From the NCBI GenBank assembly GCA_014905825.1, contig JACGCN010000015.1:1148219-1212218 (forward strand): DNA of 64,000 bases, written 5' to 3'. Origin of the DNA: Lyophyllum atratum (Eukaryota > Basidiomycota > Agaricomycetes > Agaricales > Lyophyllaceae). A program made the translations under genes and the position numbers. This document shows, in pieces, positions 11,155 through 26,564 of the stretch (position 1 is its first letter; every line of letters begins with the position of its first letter). Below the pieces are notes generated by a model that saw only the letters and a list, made by a program, of their open reading frames with translations, was not told where the DNA came from and ran no database searches.

Positions 11155-11246
11155 CGAGGCGAGGCGAGGCGAGGGTAAGGCGAGAACAAGGCGAGGGCAA
11201 GGCGAGGCGAGGGTAAAGCGAGGGTAAGGCGAGGGCAAGCGAGGCG
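11155..11246. repeat. GAGGCGAGGGTAAGGC-type minisatellite
   Basis: Irregular repeats of GAGGCGAGG and GGTAAGGCGAGGGCAAG fill about 90 bp in the 3' flank of the minus-strand kinase gene. They open long meaningless frames on the minus strand (Ser/Pro/Leu-rich), which should not be read as genes. Confidence 0.8.
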
Positions 11247-11381
11247 ATTTGCGATGAGGGGGAATAAGAAAGCACGTGATGGTGCTCGTGAGGGAGGGGG
11301 GGGAATCTATCCCCCAGGTGCTGGACCGAGAACACAGACGGCGGAGGGCAGAACAGAACACAACACCAACGCAGCACCACC

Positions 11382-14604
<3,223 letters not shown>

Positions 14605-14703
14605 TCCGGTATGGTGTAACGGCTAACATTGCCGCCTTTCATTTCACTGATCGTCATCCGTTTGGGTACGCGGCAGCTCGGGGTTCGATTCCCCGTACCG
14701 GAA
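14605..14703 (+). tRNA. tRNA-Glu (anticodon UUC) with 27-nt intron
   Basis: The acceptor arm is TCCGGTA (14605-14611) paired with TACCGGA (14696-14702), followed by discriminator A at 14703. The anticodon stem GCCGC (14631-14635) pairs with GCGGC (14670-14674). The loop reads C, T, TTC (anticodon 14638-14640), A. A 27-nt intron at 14642-14668 lies at the canonical position after nucleotide 37. The T arm is CGGGG-TTCGATT-CCCCG with a 4-nt variable loop. The acceptor sequence and internal boxes match eukaryotic tRNA-Glu. Splicing would need the tRNA endonuclease. Confidence 0.93.
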
Positions 14704-14724
14704 CTCTGTCCAGAAAGTGTTGAA

Positions 14725-14758
14725 TTTTGTAATGGGCGCCTCCGGACCTTTTCTTTTT
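14725..14758 (+). terminator. Pol III oligo-T terminators downstream of tRNA-Glu
   Basis: T4 at 14725-14728 and T4/T5 runs at 14749-14758 follow the tRNA 3' end by 22-50 nt, as expected for RNA polymerase III termination and a backup signal. Confidence 0.65.
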
Positions 14759-14924
14759 CTTTGAATGCAGTGTGCAGGTGTTCATCTGGAGTTTGTTGAT
14801 TTCGACGACGCCGACTCATGTGGATAGATCATCACCAGGGACCGGCGCTCGATATGGCCTCTCCTTCATGCATTTTCCAAGTCCAGTCCGTCTCGTTTTG
14901 CTCTCATGAGCGGATCGATCATCT

Positions 14925-15945
14925 AATTCTCTTCTCCAGCCTCGATCATCTTACTCTCTCGTCCTACCACGCTCGTCTTGACAGCTGAATCCTTGCAAAT
15001 CTCAGGCTGCATATCATCAACCCCGACGACGATCTTTTTCGCCTCCGTACACCCGGCCGCATTGTGTCCCTTTTACACACCAAATGAACTTGAAGGCGAA
15101 TATTTATCTCAGGTAGTCCCGTGGTAGGCGCTCACACCCTTTGATCTCTGGGCCCTTTGACGCCCAGATGGTCCTGGGCAAGCTGGGGTGGAGGTGCGAA
15201 TGTGTCCAAGAGAGTCACGGCGAGCTCGCGGCGGAGGCCGAGCACAGACCCTAGCTCTCTATCGAAATTCACTGGATATCCAGGTCTCTTGCAAGTCCCC
15301 ACTGGAACAGGCGCTAGTAGCTATCCAGCGGAACGTTATATCGCAGCATACGGTAACGGAGACTCGACCCGATGCTCAATTTCATTCTGTCCGCCGCTCC
15401 ATACCTTTTCCCACTAGTTCCGCGAGGGGTCTATGATTCTCAGCATTTATATCATCTTCTCCGACCTCGACCATCGTACCACCTCATATGCATCCCGCGA
15501 ATTTCGCCTCGATACTTGGATTCTTCGAGGGGCATATCATCGTGATCAATCAAGGCTTCATCCATGTACAGACCCAAATCACCAAGATGATCCAACTTGC
15601 ATGTTGGAAGCTAAGAACGGGGAGATTTCTCGCTCCTCCCGCCACCTCGAGTCAGACCTTGATCTTCTTCGCCTCCGTACACCCAACTGCATTGTGTCCC
15701 TTCTGCACGTGAAAGCATTCGATAGTGCCTGGTATTCGGGCTCGAACATTCCGCTCACCTTGTCCACGAATTTGCAGCCATCGGAGGGGCTTCGCACACG
15801 CATGGGCTTTCCCGTCGTCCGGCACCCTTGTACATTTGGCTACATGGGCGGATACCGGCTCTATCCCGAGAAAAAGGATAAACGCGCTCACACCCGGCGG
15901 TCTTGGAGACCTTCGGCCCTTTGACGCGCATATGGTCCAAGACGT
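14925..15945 (+). repeat. Diverged direct duplication (two blocks)
   Basis: Block A (about 14925-15180) and block B (about 15446-15945) share, in the same order, a Tyr/Ser-codon-like CTCGAYCATC segment, CGCCTCCGTACACCC followed by ATTGTGTCCCTT (15041 and 15671), and CGCTCACACCC with GGCCCTTTGACGC and ATGGTCC (about 15129 and 15885). Block B is longer between anchors, so indels separate the copies. Neither copy has an intact reading frame. It may be an old duplicated non-coding sequence or a decayed gene pair. Confidence 0.7.
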
Positions 15946-18279
15946 CCTTCTTACTCTGTATTGGAGATACGGGTTCGGATTATTCCCGTTGTTGACAAAG
16001 ATGACGATTTCTGCTCATATAAGTCGTGTCCACTGCCGTTTAGAGACTTTCCCTAGCTCCATCGTTCACTGGGGAGGGTGATGCTGTTGGTGCCCGACGT
16101 GCCTGCAGTTAAGCTAGGTTAATTGAGATAGAGCTGGAGATGGATGGGTGACACGCCACTTTGCAGGCCAGTTATCGGATTAGATCTTGAGATTACTCTT
16201 ATCGACAAAGTTTGTCCATGTTGCTTGACGGCGTCAAGTCTTGATCTCCCTCATACTCATACCTACCCATTCGCGTCGACCCATCGAGGTCTGCCATCGC
16301 CACAACTTGACCCTCAGGTATATTTCTACTCATTCGTACGAGCTTGACAACGACCCACAAACTTTTGGAATGTCGATATGATGGGGATACATTGGGGAGA
16401 GGTGGTAACAGGGATATCCGCGCCGGCGCCAAGGTCCATGCTGAACAAGGAGAAAATGTGCGAGGGTCCCAGCTCGAGCTCAGTTTCTGTGGATGCTGAA
16501 TTTTGCAACGATTTGACAGAGGGGGCGGGTCCGCATACTCGTGAGTCATGAATTTCAGGTTGGAATTGGTCATGATGTGCTCAAGGCCTTCGTGGTTCAG
16601 AGTCCAGACACAACGACCGATCTTGGATGTCTGGGACCACTGGGAAGTCTACCAATCAAATGATCCTGTGCAATTGTCAGAGACTAAACAGGCACATGGA
16701 GGGCTTCTGTAAAGGAGAGAGTCGTGTCCACAGCGCCCATGTCGGAAGTGAGGCGTTTGTCATACAATCTCATGGTCGAAGCTTCTCATACTTTGACCAA
16801 ACTAGAAAGCATAACTATGCGGGAAACGGTACATGAACGTGGCCGTCAAGCATGCCCGAGAGGATCGGAAGCGGAAAGAGTATCGATGGACCCCGTATGC
16901 GCCATTCACATACTACTTCTTTGGCAGGTTGCTCAACTGGCTTGCGCAAAACAGGGTTCGCACTGAATTCACGGATCCGTGATACTTTGAAGTCGACACG
17001 AGTCGTAATCCGAGGGTGCCATCTGTGAACTGTGCGACGGAACTGCTAGAGCGCGGTACGTACCTATCTCTCGCTGTCAATCACCTCCCTCTCTGAGCCA
17101 CGGCCACAGGGTGGACACGCATCTGACCTGGTCTCGAAAAAAGGCTCATGGGCATAGCAATACGCTTCGCTCGTGGACGCGAGGCGTTCTCGAAAGTTCG
17201 GAAACAAACCTTGCAGTGTCTATATAAGACTTACCCGAAGACTCTCGGAACCGTGGCTGTGAATCGACTGACCAGCGTTGTCCAAGATTTTGCATTCTCT
17301 ACTTTCGATCGTGTCATCGTGGCGGATGATAACGCTTCGATCAACGTAGCAGAGCTTCGGTCCGACTATGGACATCCTATCTAGCCTCATCAACCATTGC
17401 GAATGTACATCCTCAGAGAGCCCCTCAGCCTGATGCATCTAACCTTGACGAGGGTTATCGTCTTTTGACCTTCCGCTTCCACGTCACTACCCATGCTATG
17501 GTGAGCCATTCTATCCTCACCTCGTTCGTTTTCATGTCGCGCCAGAGTTCCACTGTTATGGCGCCGAATCCTATGGGCGTAATGGAGCGACGGAGCGTTC
17601 CACCCCCGTCAACGCAAATTGTCAGACTTCCTTCCGTCCCTCCGCCAACCCTTCGTCGGGCGCCCTTTCGTCAAACTTTTGGTGGTAACGAGGGGTGGTG
17701 CATGACGACCCATTTCAGCTGGAACCTACTTAGTACCCCCCAGTCTCTGGCCATTACTCGCTTTCACTCGAAGCCGATGTCATAAGACGTCGGTGTTTCT
17801 CATTCACCGATGACAAATCAGTACAGCTCCATCGCTGTGGAACGATTGATATAAGAAACTTCCACCCCCTCGACGTGTTCCGTCCTGCGCGAAAACCTTA
17901 AGATGCACCTGAGTACTAATCTGGAAACATTTTAAGAATTTCTGCCTGTTTTAACGTGTACTTCCAGCTGTCGCTTCTCGACGTGTGCGAATCACGGAGA
18001 ATATTAGGGTAAAGCACAGCCACGGTTCAACCCCTTTCACAACATCGCTGCTCATCAAAGCATTGCGATAGTCTTGGCAGGGGATTTGTGACGAACGGGG
18101 CCTAGCCTCCAGCCCCCACATCCGAACGATCAAATTTATCTCATCGCAAGTGATCTCGGCATCCCGTGTATGGCCGCACACGTCAATTTAGCATTTCGCG
18201 TTCCTGCGCGCCCAACCATGACTTATAAGTCACTTCAAACACCCCGTCTCTTCTTCAAAAGTGAGACTCCACTATAGAC
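15946..18279. other. No supported gene
   Basis: Short frames occur on both strands. One (17148-17384 +) has a fairly protein-like stretch, DFAFSTFDRVIVADDNASI, but no exon chain or domain could be built. The last ~100 bp is the upstream region of the membrane-protein gene. Confidence 0.5.
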
Positions 18280-19768
18280 ATGACGCCCGACGAACGTGCG
18301 ATTCTTCACCGCAAAGGCCTCGTGTTTCTGTATAACCTAGAGAATACCATAACAGTCACGGTATTCTATGGTACGTCACCCCGTTTGCGACCGTCTTCGA
18401 TCTCTGAAGTTGATAAGTATGTTTACCAGGGATGTTCACATTGCTTTTCGCCATCTCGACGTTTACGCTTATGTTCGTCCCTTACTTCCTTTCCCTTGAA
18501 ATTAGTCTCACATGCGGCGGCAGCCAACGGGGCTTGAAAAGCAGAGCCACTCAAGTAATGCTTGTCACCACAGTTCTAAGTTTTCTCCTCTCGACCTCAC
18601 GTTGGATCGTTTTCGTGACATTCTACGCCATGCAAATCAAGGGTATCTTGATAGATTCAGCCGGAGTGTTGAATCAGGATACATTGAATCGTGTCGTTGA
18701 ACAAGGGGCTCCAATCAGATTGACTGTCCAGAAGTGGGAACCGCATCTAGTGGTGTGTACTCTCTATTCCATATTTCCGGCCTCGATATTGACAGGCAAT
18801 TTTCACTTCTCAGACGATCATCAGTGATGGGGTAGTGATCTGGAGGACGTGGGTACTGTTCCCAGATCAAATATGGGTCAAACTTGCGACGTTGGCTCTC
18901 TTTTTCGGGACCGTAAGTACGTGCTCGTAACTGAATGTCGCCGCCGTTGTTGAATTCCGTCACTCTCCCCTTAGGCACGGCATTGGGATACCAAGTTACG
19001 GATACAGTCGCGACTGTCCCGCTCTTCGAAGCATCCTTGGCTCTTTCGTTGGTCACAAACGCTGTCTCCACCATCCTGATCCTTTACCGACTTTGGTAAG
19101 AACATGCAAACTAATAACATGTCCATCCCTCGTTGCTAATTCGTCCTATGTAGGGCCCATCTGCGATCTTGGAGAGACGCGGGCCTCCAGCGGAAGTTGA
19201 CATCGCCTGTTTCGAAGGTCATGCTCGTGCTCGTGGAATCCGGTTTGGTCTACTGTACGATCCAGGTCCGTCATATATGTCATTAACAAGCTCTCCGTAT
19301 TAACTCTAACATGTCCACAGGCACTCAGTCTAGCTCTTTTTCTTGCACCATTCAAGCCCTACTCGCCAGCAGACATTGCATACAATTTTATCACTCAAAT
19401 GGCAGATGTCCTCACTGTATGTCTCCGTCTGTTCTTTCTCAGCGCCGACTGATGACTTTCCGCAGGCAATGTATCCATCGATTATTGTAGTTCTTGTCGC
19501 TTCACAGCGCTCCATGGTCGAAGTGTTCGAGTTTACCACCGAGTTCAAGAACAACGCCGCCGATCGCGATCCAGAAAAGATGGTACCGGGCCCGGAATTG
19601 TTGGGCCATCTTGACATGTCTGAACTCAGAACAGAGGACAACTCAACGACACTCCATGCCCAAGCCTCTAGAACTATCTCCAACGTGTCCAATAATCCCT
19701 ACGGTTCCGCAAAACCGATCGCTGGATTAAGCAGCCGACGAAAAGCATTCATGACACGTCAGAACTAG
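18280..19768 (+). CDS. Multi-pass integral membrane protein, agaricomycete-type, function unknown
   Basis: Exons are 18280-18370, 18430-18752, 18814-18916, 18975-19095, 19154-19265, 19321-19416 and 19466-19768. They give 382 residues with phases consistent throughout and introns of 49-61 nt. The donor at 18917 (GTACGT) was preferred to the nearby GTAAGT at 18913 because only the former keeps the frame open. Hydrophobic segments include VFYGMFTLLFAISTFTLM, VMLVTTVLSFLLSTSRWIVF, LATLALFFGT, SLALSLVTNAVSTILILY, VMLVLVESGLVYCTIQAL and MYPSIIVVLVASQ, so about six or seven membrane spans. The N-terminus is short and the C-terminal tail is hydrophilic. The layout resembles a large family of uncharacterised receptor-like proteins in Agaricomycetes. 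A further in-frame 51-nt intron (18473-18523) is possible and would remove a poorly fitting insert after the first span, giving 365 residues. Confidence 0.85.
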
Positions 19769-20681
19769 TGACAAATGGCTACAGTGCGCATTGATCGCCC
19801 TTCCTGCTTCGTCACAATCAATCCTCGCGTTCTAGGCCATATATCCATGCACCGTCGTTGTCCCTGTCAGCGAACAAAAATCTATCGCCGAAACATTTGG
19901 TTTCGGTACGGAGCTCAGGAAACATGGCGTCGGCGATGCAGATCATCTTCCCGGATGTCCTGAGGCGTCTTCTCATCCCACATCACGCAACGCCCGCTCA
20001 TCTACTCCCACTGAAAGAAGTGTCGTCTACGGACCTTGGAAATGATTCGGGCACGGAAGATAATGGGCTAGGGCACAAACGAGGTGGAACTGGCGATGAG
20101 ACGGTGGAAGAGATTTAGCAGCCCTCCGACGAGTTCAATTTATCGGGAGAATGTGAGGCGGACTACCTAGCCAATGCATATGACGAAAAGAACAGACCTT
20201 TTCCCTTGGGTAGCTTCGCGAATGCGGCTGTAGCAAGGCTGTATCGATGTATGGTTGTTCAGAATCTGAGCTGCGCAGGACCCGGGAAATTATGTCGTGA
20301 TCATCCACCTCCTCTGTGTCTCCTCGCAGGCTCGCACAGCCTTGTTCTCTGTCCTGTGTGCTGTCGGGGTTACATGATGGTTGACGCACGCTCTGCCGTC
20401 GTCCGCTGTGGACCCTGACATGTTGGAGGCAGGGAAGATCTTACATCATCATCCATGACGCGTCGCGTGTTTACCCTCCTCCCATCATCGTCGATCTAGA
20501 GAAACACCGTTTCAGCTATGCTCAGGACTTGACAACAATCAAGGTGGCGACGAAAGGCGCTGCCTACAGCCTATGCATCTGCTTGGACTTCCCCATCCGC
20601 AACGTTCTCGGGGTTCATAAGAAGTACTGTACGAGACTCGGAGCTTAAAGTGCGACGAAACAGCTACCCTTTGTTATCACG
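19769..20681. other. Intergenic region, no supported gene
   Basis: A frame at 19858-20118 (+) ends in an acidic stretch (DLGNDSGTEDNG) and closes at a TAG. It has no recognisable domain. The rest is 3' flank of the membrane protein and 5' flank of the next gene. Confidence 0.45.
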
Positions 20682-21649
20682 ATGTCTCCTTGCCGGATGC
20701 TCAACATGTAAGTCGTCAATTTTTACTACACTCTTCTAATCACTAAACCCCATTGCCAATTTAGATTCATTTGCGGGATTCACATTTCTCAGGCGCTTGT
20801 CCTTAAGGCCCCCCAATCTCCTGTATTGCTCGGTGACACGCTGAGAATCATCTGGCACTCGGAGCCTGGCGACCCACCGTTCTTCGATTTGAATGCCCTC
20901 TGCGGTGGCGTCGATCCACTTCCGCTCGTTCAAGCGAGCACTAATAGCAGCCAGGCCGATGTCACCATAGACGCCGACAAAATACACTTCATGTCCAACA
21001 ATTCTTCGTGAGTAATTCTTGCAATTCTGCCAACATTATTCTCAGTCGATTTCAGGGTGTCGTGCGTTCTCCGTGCGCTTAATGTCACGTAAGAGCAGTC
21101 TATCGAGATCTCTCTTCATTATTGACCATCGAATATGAAGCGACGGCGCAGTACTTTCAACAAGCCCACCGTTCGATGTGATAAGCATAGTTTTAAATGC
21201 AACCCAGCCATTGACGTCGACAAGTTTACCTCCCGTGCCTACATCTCTTCCAGGGACGCTTCCAGGTTTAAACTTTATCACCGTGAGCTATCGAACTCAA
21301 TGACTCACTTATTTTCTTCACGAATGCTTATCCACTCGTTCGGTAGTCACAGACAGGAGCGCCGCCAACGGAAACCGTCGTAACTGAGCCTACTACCAGC
21401 GCAAAGGACTTAGGGACAACTCAAGCAACGCATTCACTTTCTACGAACATACCTGAAACACCCGCTACTACGACCCAGGCCGTTCTTCCGAGCAGCGATA
21501 CGTTCACGCCATCTTCTTCGACTACGCAGGCTCCATCCGAATCCCCGAATGATTCAAGGAGTAACAGTGGATCGATAGGTGTCGGCGTAAGACACATAAC
21601 TTTCCTGGTGACCCTCTCCGCAGTCCTACTACTGCTCTTGAACGTTTGA
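20682..21649 (+). CDS. Probable secreted GPI-anchored Ser/Thr-rich protein (Kre9/Knh1-like N-domain)
   Basis: Exons are 20682-20707, 20765-21007, 21056-21088, 21141-21282 and 21347-21649, giving 248 residues with all phases consistent and introns of 48-64 nt. A short hydrophobic N-terminus is followed by a beta-rich segment (LVLKAPQSPVLLGDTLRIIW, then NVTDGAVLSTSPPFDVISIV) of the kind found in fungal Ser-Thr-rich GPI-anchored cell-wall proteins. Next comes a Thr/Ser/Pro-rich linker. The C-terminus is Ser/Gly/Asn followed by a hydrophobic tail (FLVTLSAVLLLLLNV) ending the protein, as in GPI signals. The N-terminal signal contains a His and is weaker than usual. The domain assignment is by pattern only. 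Confidence 0.75.
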
Positions 21650-24592
21650 GAGTCATGAGACGACGGTATATTCTTGCGTTAAACTCCGAGATTATCGTAC
21701 TCACTATCCATAGAAATGGATTGGCTGGGCCCCATGATGCTTGCGAAACTCACAGAACCCCTGGATCCTAGCTTGTTTGACGACACACAAGGAGAACATA
21801 CTCTCTAGCCTAGACGCCTACATCAGACGAGGACGGCTGTGCCTACAAAGCCGTGAAATCGGGCATTCGCTGCGTATAGGTATCGTCAATTGAACCTATG
21901 TCCTGGCACAGCGGAATTTACCAAGGGATTCGCGTGGTGCTCCCCTTCGGATTGCTGGATCGGGGCCGCTAGAAACGTACCAGAGCGGAGGTTTGGAGAA
22001 AGCCGATGTAGAATAGATGCCTCATCGTGTTCAGTTGACAGTCATCTCGAGACTTCAATGCAGCCGTGCGTCCAGATTGAGGATGAATCCCGACGTGGTG
22101 ACCAAATGTTCGATGATGTCAGCTTGGCATATCTTGTCAATGCATGGAGTACGATTACGTTCTCTGTGCCACCAGCGAGATCCAACAAGGCAGCCGCCGG
22201 CGAAAGAATATACGTACCTATAACTGAGCGACGGTTATCGTCCATGTTTGGGATCAAGGTTGGATCAAGGAACAAACGCAGCTTTGTCGTTGTTGCACAC
22301 AGCGACCAAATCGCCACGTGGCCTCTCTCTGTTTTGCATTTCTTCGTCGTCGTCGCTAGCCCCATGCTAACGCCTCAGGATGGCTGCTGGTCCATGATAC
22401 GGCACGGCCTTGCATTTTGGTACACTTACCATATTATGGATCGTGGATACCGCGCCCGTCAAGATGGACTCCATCCCGCCTAACTCTTGAAGCAACTGGC
22501 TTAGAGTGGTCAACGGTGCGTACTTCAATATTCTACCTTCGGCTCATGCCAACCTAACAAAATGAGCAGTCACGGCCTCTCCTTTAGACTTGGGATCCGC
22601 TACAGGGCACACGGCATACTCATTTCCTGCTAAACTTCCGAGCTCGCAGCTCCTCGATAGGCCCTGTTCACCTCTGAACTCGACTGGGGTGTCCCAGCGG
22701 GATTCTAGCGGTGCTTTGGTAGATCCTTGTTTGCCTCGCCAATCCGATGCTTTTGTTCTTTGGGTAGCCATTGTAAACCCGGCTTTGCGGGGCGAGGCGG
22801 AGAGGAAAACAGACCGAGCAACAAGGTGTCATTCCATCCTCTCCGACTGGCACCCCCGGTCATTATCGCACCTTACCATCGCTCGCCTCTGAGCTCCCTC
22901 TCTGCGCGCTCAAGAGCTGGTTTTGTTCGACTTATGGGTATCGACCTCGAGAAGTCCTGCTTCACAGGTATGATGGGGCCATAACGTACGCTCTTCTCAT
23001 GGGTATATTATCTCCGTCTGATCTTACTCCTTTTTCTAGCCGTGATGCACAGGACGCGCCGTAACATGTCGTTGAATGCTAGTGAGTTGACTGGCGTCCT
23101 TAACCCTCCAGTACATGCATAGAACTGATGTCGTCTTCAGTTATACATGTCTAATCTGCCTAGAAGGAAAGCATCTCGTCCTCGAGTTACATATAGGTTT
23201 TCGATGATCTACCCCAGCTTGAATTGAACTTGTCCATGTCTACTTGCGCGGGGACGACTTTGGGAAAGTCGATCGTAGTTGCGCTTGTAATACCACATCC
23301 GGAAGGCGATTCGGCACGACTTACTGTAAGTCGTCTTTCCGTTTTCTTTCTCCTCCCAGACCGCTAGCCTCACGCTTATTAGATGTTCCGCGTATCTGAG
23401 AGGGTTCCACCGTAATGAACTGTTGATCTTCCGTGATCGGCCAGTCAGTCCAGCAGTGGCTTGGTCAATCAATCTGTGTGCGATCTTCTGCTGCTCTGTA
23501 TGCCCTCCTTTTATGCACTACTTATAGTTTCTGATATCGTCCATATCTGGGCGCCAGGCGCCTCGTTCGGAATACAGCATCGCCATTTTAAGGAACCGAC
23601 TAACCAATGACTGGTGCTCTTACTTAGTCTGACGATACTCGTGATTTGTATGAGCAGGTCATGACTCGAAGACCTCAAAGCCACGAACCCAAGACGGGCC
23701 TGGAACAGCGTGGATACGGTATGGTACGCCCACTTTTTTCCCTCCGTGCTCTCCCCATGGTAGCCATATCGCCCTTTTCTTTGCTTTTGGTCCAGCTCCC
23801 CGAACGCTAGCAGATGTCGGCCCCCCGTCTATATTTGACGCGCCTTCTTGGCTACACTCCGCCTTGACTTGATTCCTTGTTTGATCGTTATCTAGCCAGT
23901 TGTCCGTTTGGCACCGAAAGCTGCGACGCTTGTTCATCCTCCGCAAGATGTCTTTAAGAAGCAATTCAAATTCATTTGCTTCAGGCACGTTAATTCATAA
24001 GACCCTGAAATTCGTTGTTTGTAGAACTCAAACCTGTCAATTTCGTGAATGCTTGAGCTGTGTTGATACAAAGCGGGAGGTGGTGCGTCGGCTGCCAACG
24101 TTGGAAGCTGAGCTAGTCCCTACAGGCGCTTTCTGTTGGAACTTAGGGCTGCTCTTACTTATGTGCCAGAGTGTCTGCCGCACATCGACAAAATTAACCT
24201 TTGACACTCGGTGACCCTGAACCAGAAGAGCCGGCCGACCCTGATCAGTGTAGCGTAAGACGGCGAACATTTGACTTTAGTCACCACCAAGCTTAAACGG
24301 GCCTTGGACGTGAATTGGCAACAAGTGTGAACCTATCTCTATGTAGAGGCAAGAGCAGAACCACCAGAACCCGTCCCATACAAGCACCACCGCGATAAGC
24401 TTGCAACTCACACATGGCGACCAAGGAAAGAAGCAAGCATGTCCGTTATAACCGTGCGTTGGCGAAGCGAAGAAGCGGTGATCGTCAAAAAAATGTGGCG
24501 GCTCTTTGGCGACTTGCCATAACGCCGTCGCGACTAGTCCGTTCGTGGAAAGCGGCAAATAAGAGAAAATGCTTGCCAGCACGTAGGGAGGG
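21650..24592. other. Gene-poor region, nothing supported
   Basis: The longest frame (21890-22483 +) has no ATG near its start and no recognisable domain. An antisense frame, 22042-22365, overlaps it. Short frames at 23209-23472 (-) and 23659-23988 (-) are equally unsupported. Decayed genes are possible. The last part is the promoter region of the hydrophobin gene. Confidence 0.45.
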
Positions 24593-24593
24593 T

Positions 24594-24601
24594 TATAAAA
24601 A
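24594..24601 (+). promoter_or_regulatory. TATA box of the hydrophobin gene
   Basis: TATAAAAA lies 70 bp upstream of the hydrophobin ATG at 24671, a usual spacing for strongly expressed fungal genes. The stretch between is pyrimidine-rich just before the start, also typical. Confidence 0.7.
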
Positions 24602-24670
24602 GTGAGCGAAACTAATTTGGAAAATCAGTTCAACGACTTCCACCCGTTCTACCACACTCTTTCTTTCACT

Positions 24671-25166
24671 ATGTTTGCTCGTGCCGCTGTCTTCCTCTTC
24701 GCCCTCCCTCTTCTCGCTGCGGCTACGCCTGACAGATACCCTTCCGAGCAGTGCAACACTGGGGAGATTCAGTGCTGCAACGGCACCCAGAATGTAAGCT
24801 CCTCCCTATGGTTTTGATCAGGCCGTGTTTTGACTGACGGATTTCTCGCAGCCTCTGGACCCGAATGTGGCTGAGCTCCTCGGTCTCTTGGGCGTTGTTG
24901 CGAGTGGCATCAGAGGCCAAGTCGGTCGTAAGTTCTGCGGTTTTGTGACGATTCTTTCCACTCACCCTCATGTCCTTTAATCCAGTGGACTGCAACCCTA
25001 TCCAGGTCATCGGTGTTGCCGGAAACTCGTGCACTTCCCAACCCGTCTGCTGCACTGACAACAAATTCGTAAGTGCTCTACATGTTTCTGAGGTGAAATT
25101 TGCTGAGAATGAATTCAGAATGGACTCATCGCTGTCGGCTGCACCCCGATTAACGCCAACATCTAG
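24671..25166 (+). CDS. Class I hydrophobin
   Basis: Exons are 24671-24793, 24852-24927, 24986-25068 and 25119-25166, giving 109 residues. A signal peptide (VFLFALPLLAAATP) precedes the mature part. Eight cysteines follow the hydrophobin order C-X6-CC-X32-C-X12-C-X5-CC-X12-C, with the conserved segments QVGLDCNPI, NSCTSQPVCC and NGLIAVGC. The long second loop and spacing are those of class I. Hydrophobins are secreted and assemble into amphipathic rodlet layers on hyphae, spores and fruiting bodies. The four-exon structure with small introns is usual for basidiomycete members. No other hydrophobin gene is visible in the window. Confidence 0.97.
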
Positions 25167-26564
25167 ATTTTACAACCGCGGCCTCCCCGCATAATTAGAA
25201 CCATTAATTGCGCATCGTTTATACCTCAGTATTCTTGTGGACTCGGGCACGCAGATCCAAATGCATCGTCATGACAGTCAATAAAATGCAATGACAAGTC
25301 TGGTCGAGGATAGGAGCGAAAGATATAGATTTCGGTACTTATCTGCGTGATCATGGTATCTTCGTTTCCTGGTCCCGAGATTGACATTAGAGAATAACTT
25401 GCTTCTGCATTTCTGGTCCGAATCAAAGTTGGCGTTTTATTGCTCCGATTCTTCGCAGCTCGTTTCTGTCCTCGAGTCATGTCGATACAAATTCCCTCTT
25501 TGGCATCAGCGAGTGTGCCTCTGCCGCTGAAGGTGTCAGCGGCCGCTTCCCTTATACTCACAACACGATCCATAAATACCCGCTCTTGCTTCACTGGCGG
25601 CGCTAAACCACGAAAGTGCTGTGAGATAAAGGGAAGGGGTGACGACGTTTGAAGAGATGCGGAGCAACACTGATACCCTTTGAGGTCGTGTCAGTGACCC
25701 AAACAGGGAGAGGGACGGCTCACAACCAAGATCTCGAGGTCGTTTCCGAGTCGCTTCTGACTTCGATAACTCAAGCTGCTAGGGCTTCGGTGGGTTCTGT
25801 TGATTTGGGTCTACAAAAACATTCAGACGCGTCCAAACATTGAGTAACGATCGAATGGGGGGCAAAGCAGAGAAGCAGTGGATTGACCAGATCGTCTATC
25901 CGCCATCTGTACGTGTAAGATCTTGAGCCTTGTTGTCATCCTTGCGAGAAATAGACACAATTCTTGCTAGGCATGGGTGACGATGACAGCCAAGCGTTCA
26001 ACTAAGAGAGAATACATGGGCAAAGCAGCTGGAATATGAGGGAGTGCGGCAAGCAATGAAGCTGGTCTGGTCTTCCGTCGTCGTCGTTGCAAACAATGAT
26101 ATTGATCAGTGACGGTTGACCACGGACCACGTGCATCTCTTCCTCTCAACCGCCATGTCGACCACCTACATCTGTGTTTGCATCGACTTTCAGGTACCTG
26201 GCGATTGACGTTCCAAAAGGAAGAGGTGGTTATCCAGCGATGCGTAGCGTGAAGGACGACTACTTGGTATGTCGACTCGTATAGTCCATTATAAATTTCC
26301 GTGCTCATGGGGTCCATATAGACTTATCTCATCCCGACGGCCTTACAATGCCTCCCACATAAGCTCCCATGAGCTGCTCCTGACGCTTTCCCGGACATCA
26401 CTGTCAAAATCCGTCGAATATGCGCACCCAAAGCGCCGATGCTATATGAACGAACCCTAGACCATAATAGTTTTCGCCCCTCGAGACTTCAGTCCTCTAC
26501 GTCACAGGTATGAATCATCAAAGATGTTACTTGAAACGAACTACCATATAATTTCAGAGACGGG
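25167..26564. other. No supported gene
   Basis: This is the 3' flank of the hydrophobin gene and further spacer. Frames at 25226-25594 (-) and 25967-26317 (-) carry no recognisable features. Confidence 0.5.

Noticed and set aside
21890..22483. 197-codon plus-strand frame
   Set aside because: No ATG near its start, no domain, and an overlapping antisense frame is equally plausible; left as unsupported.
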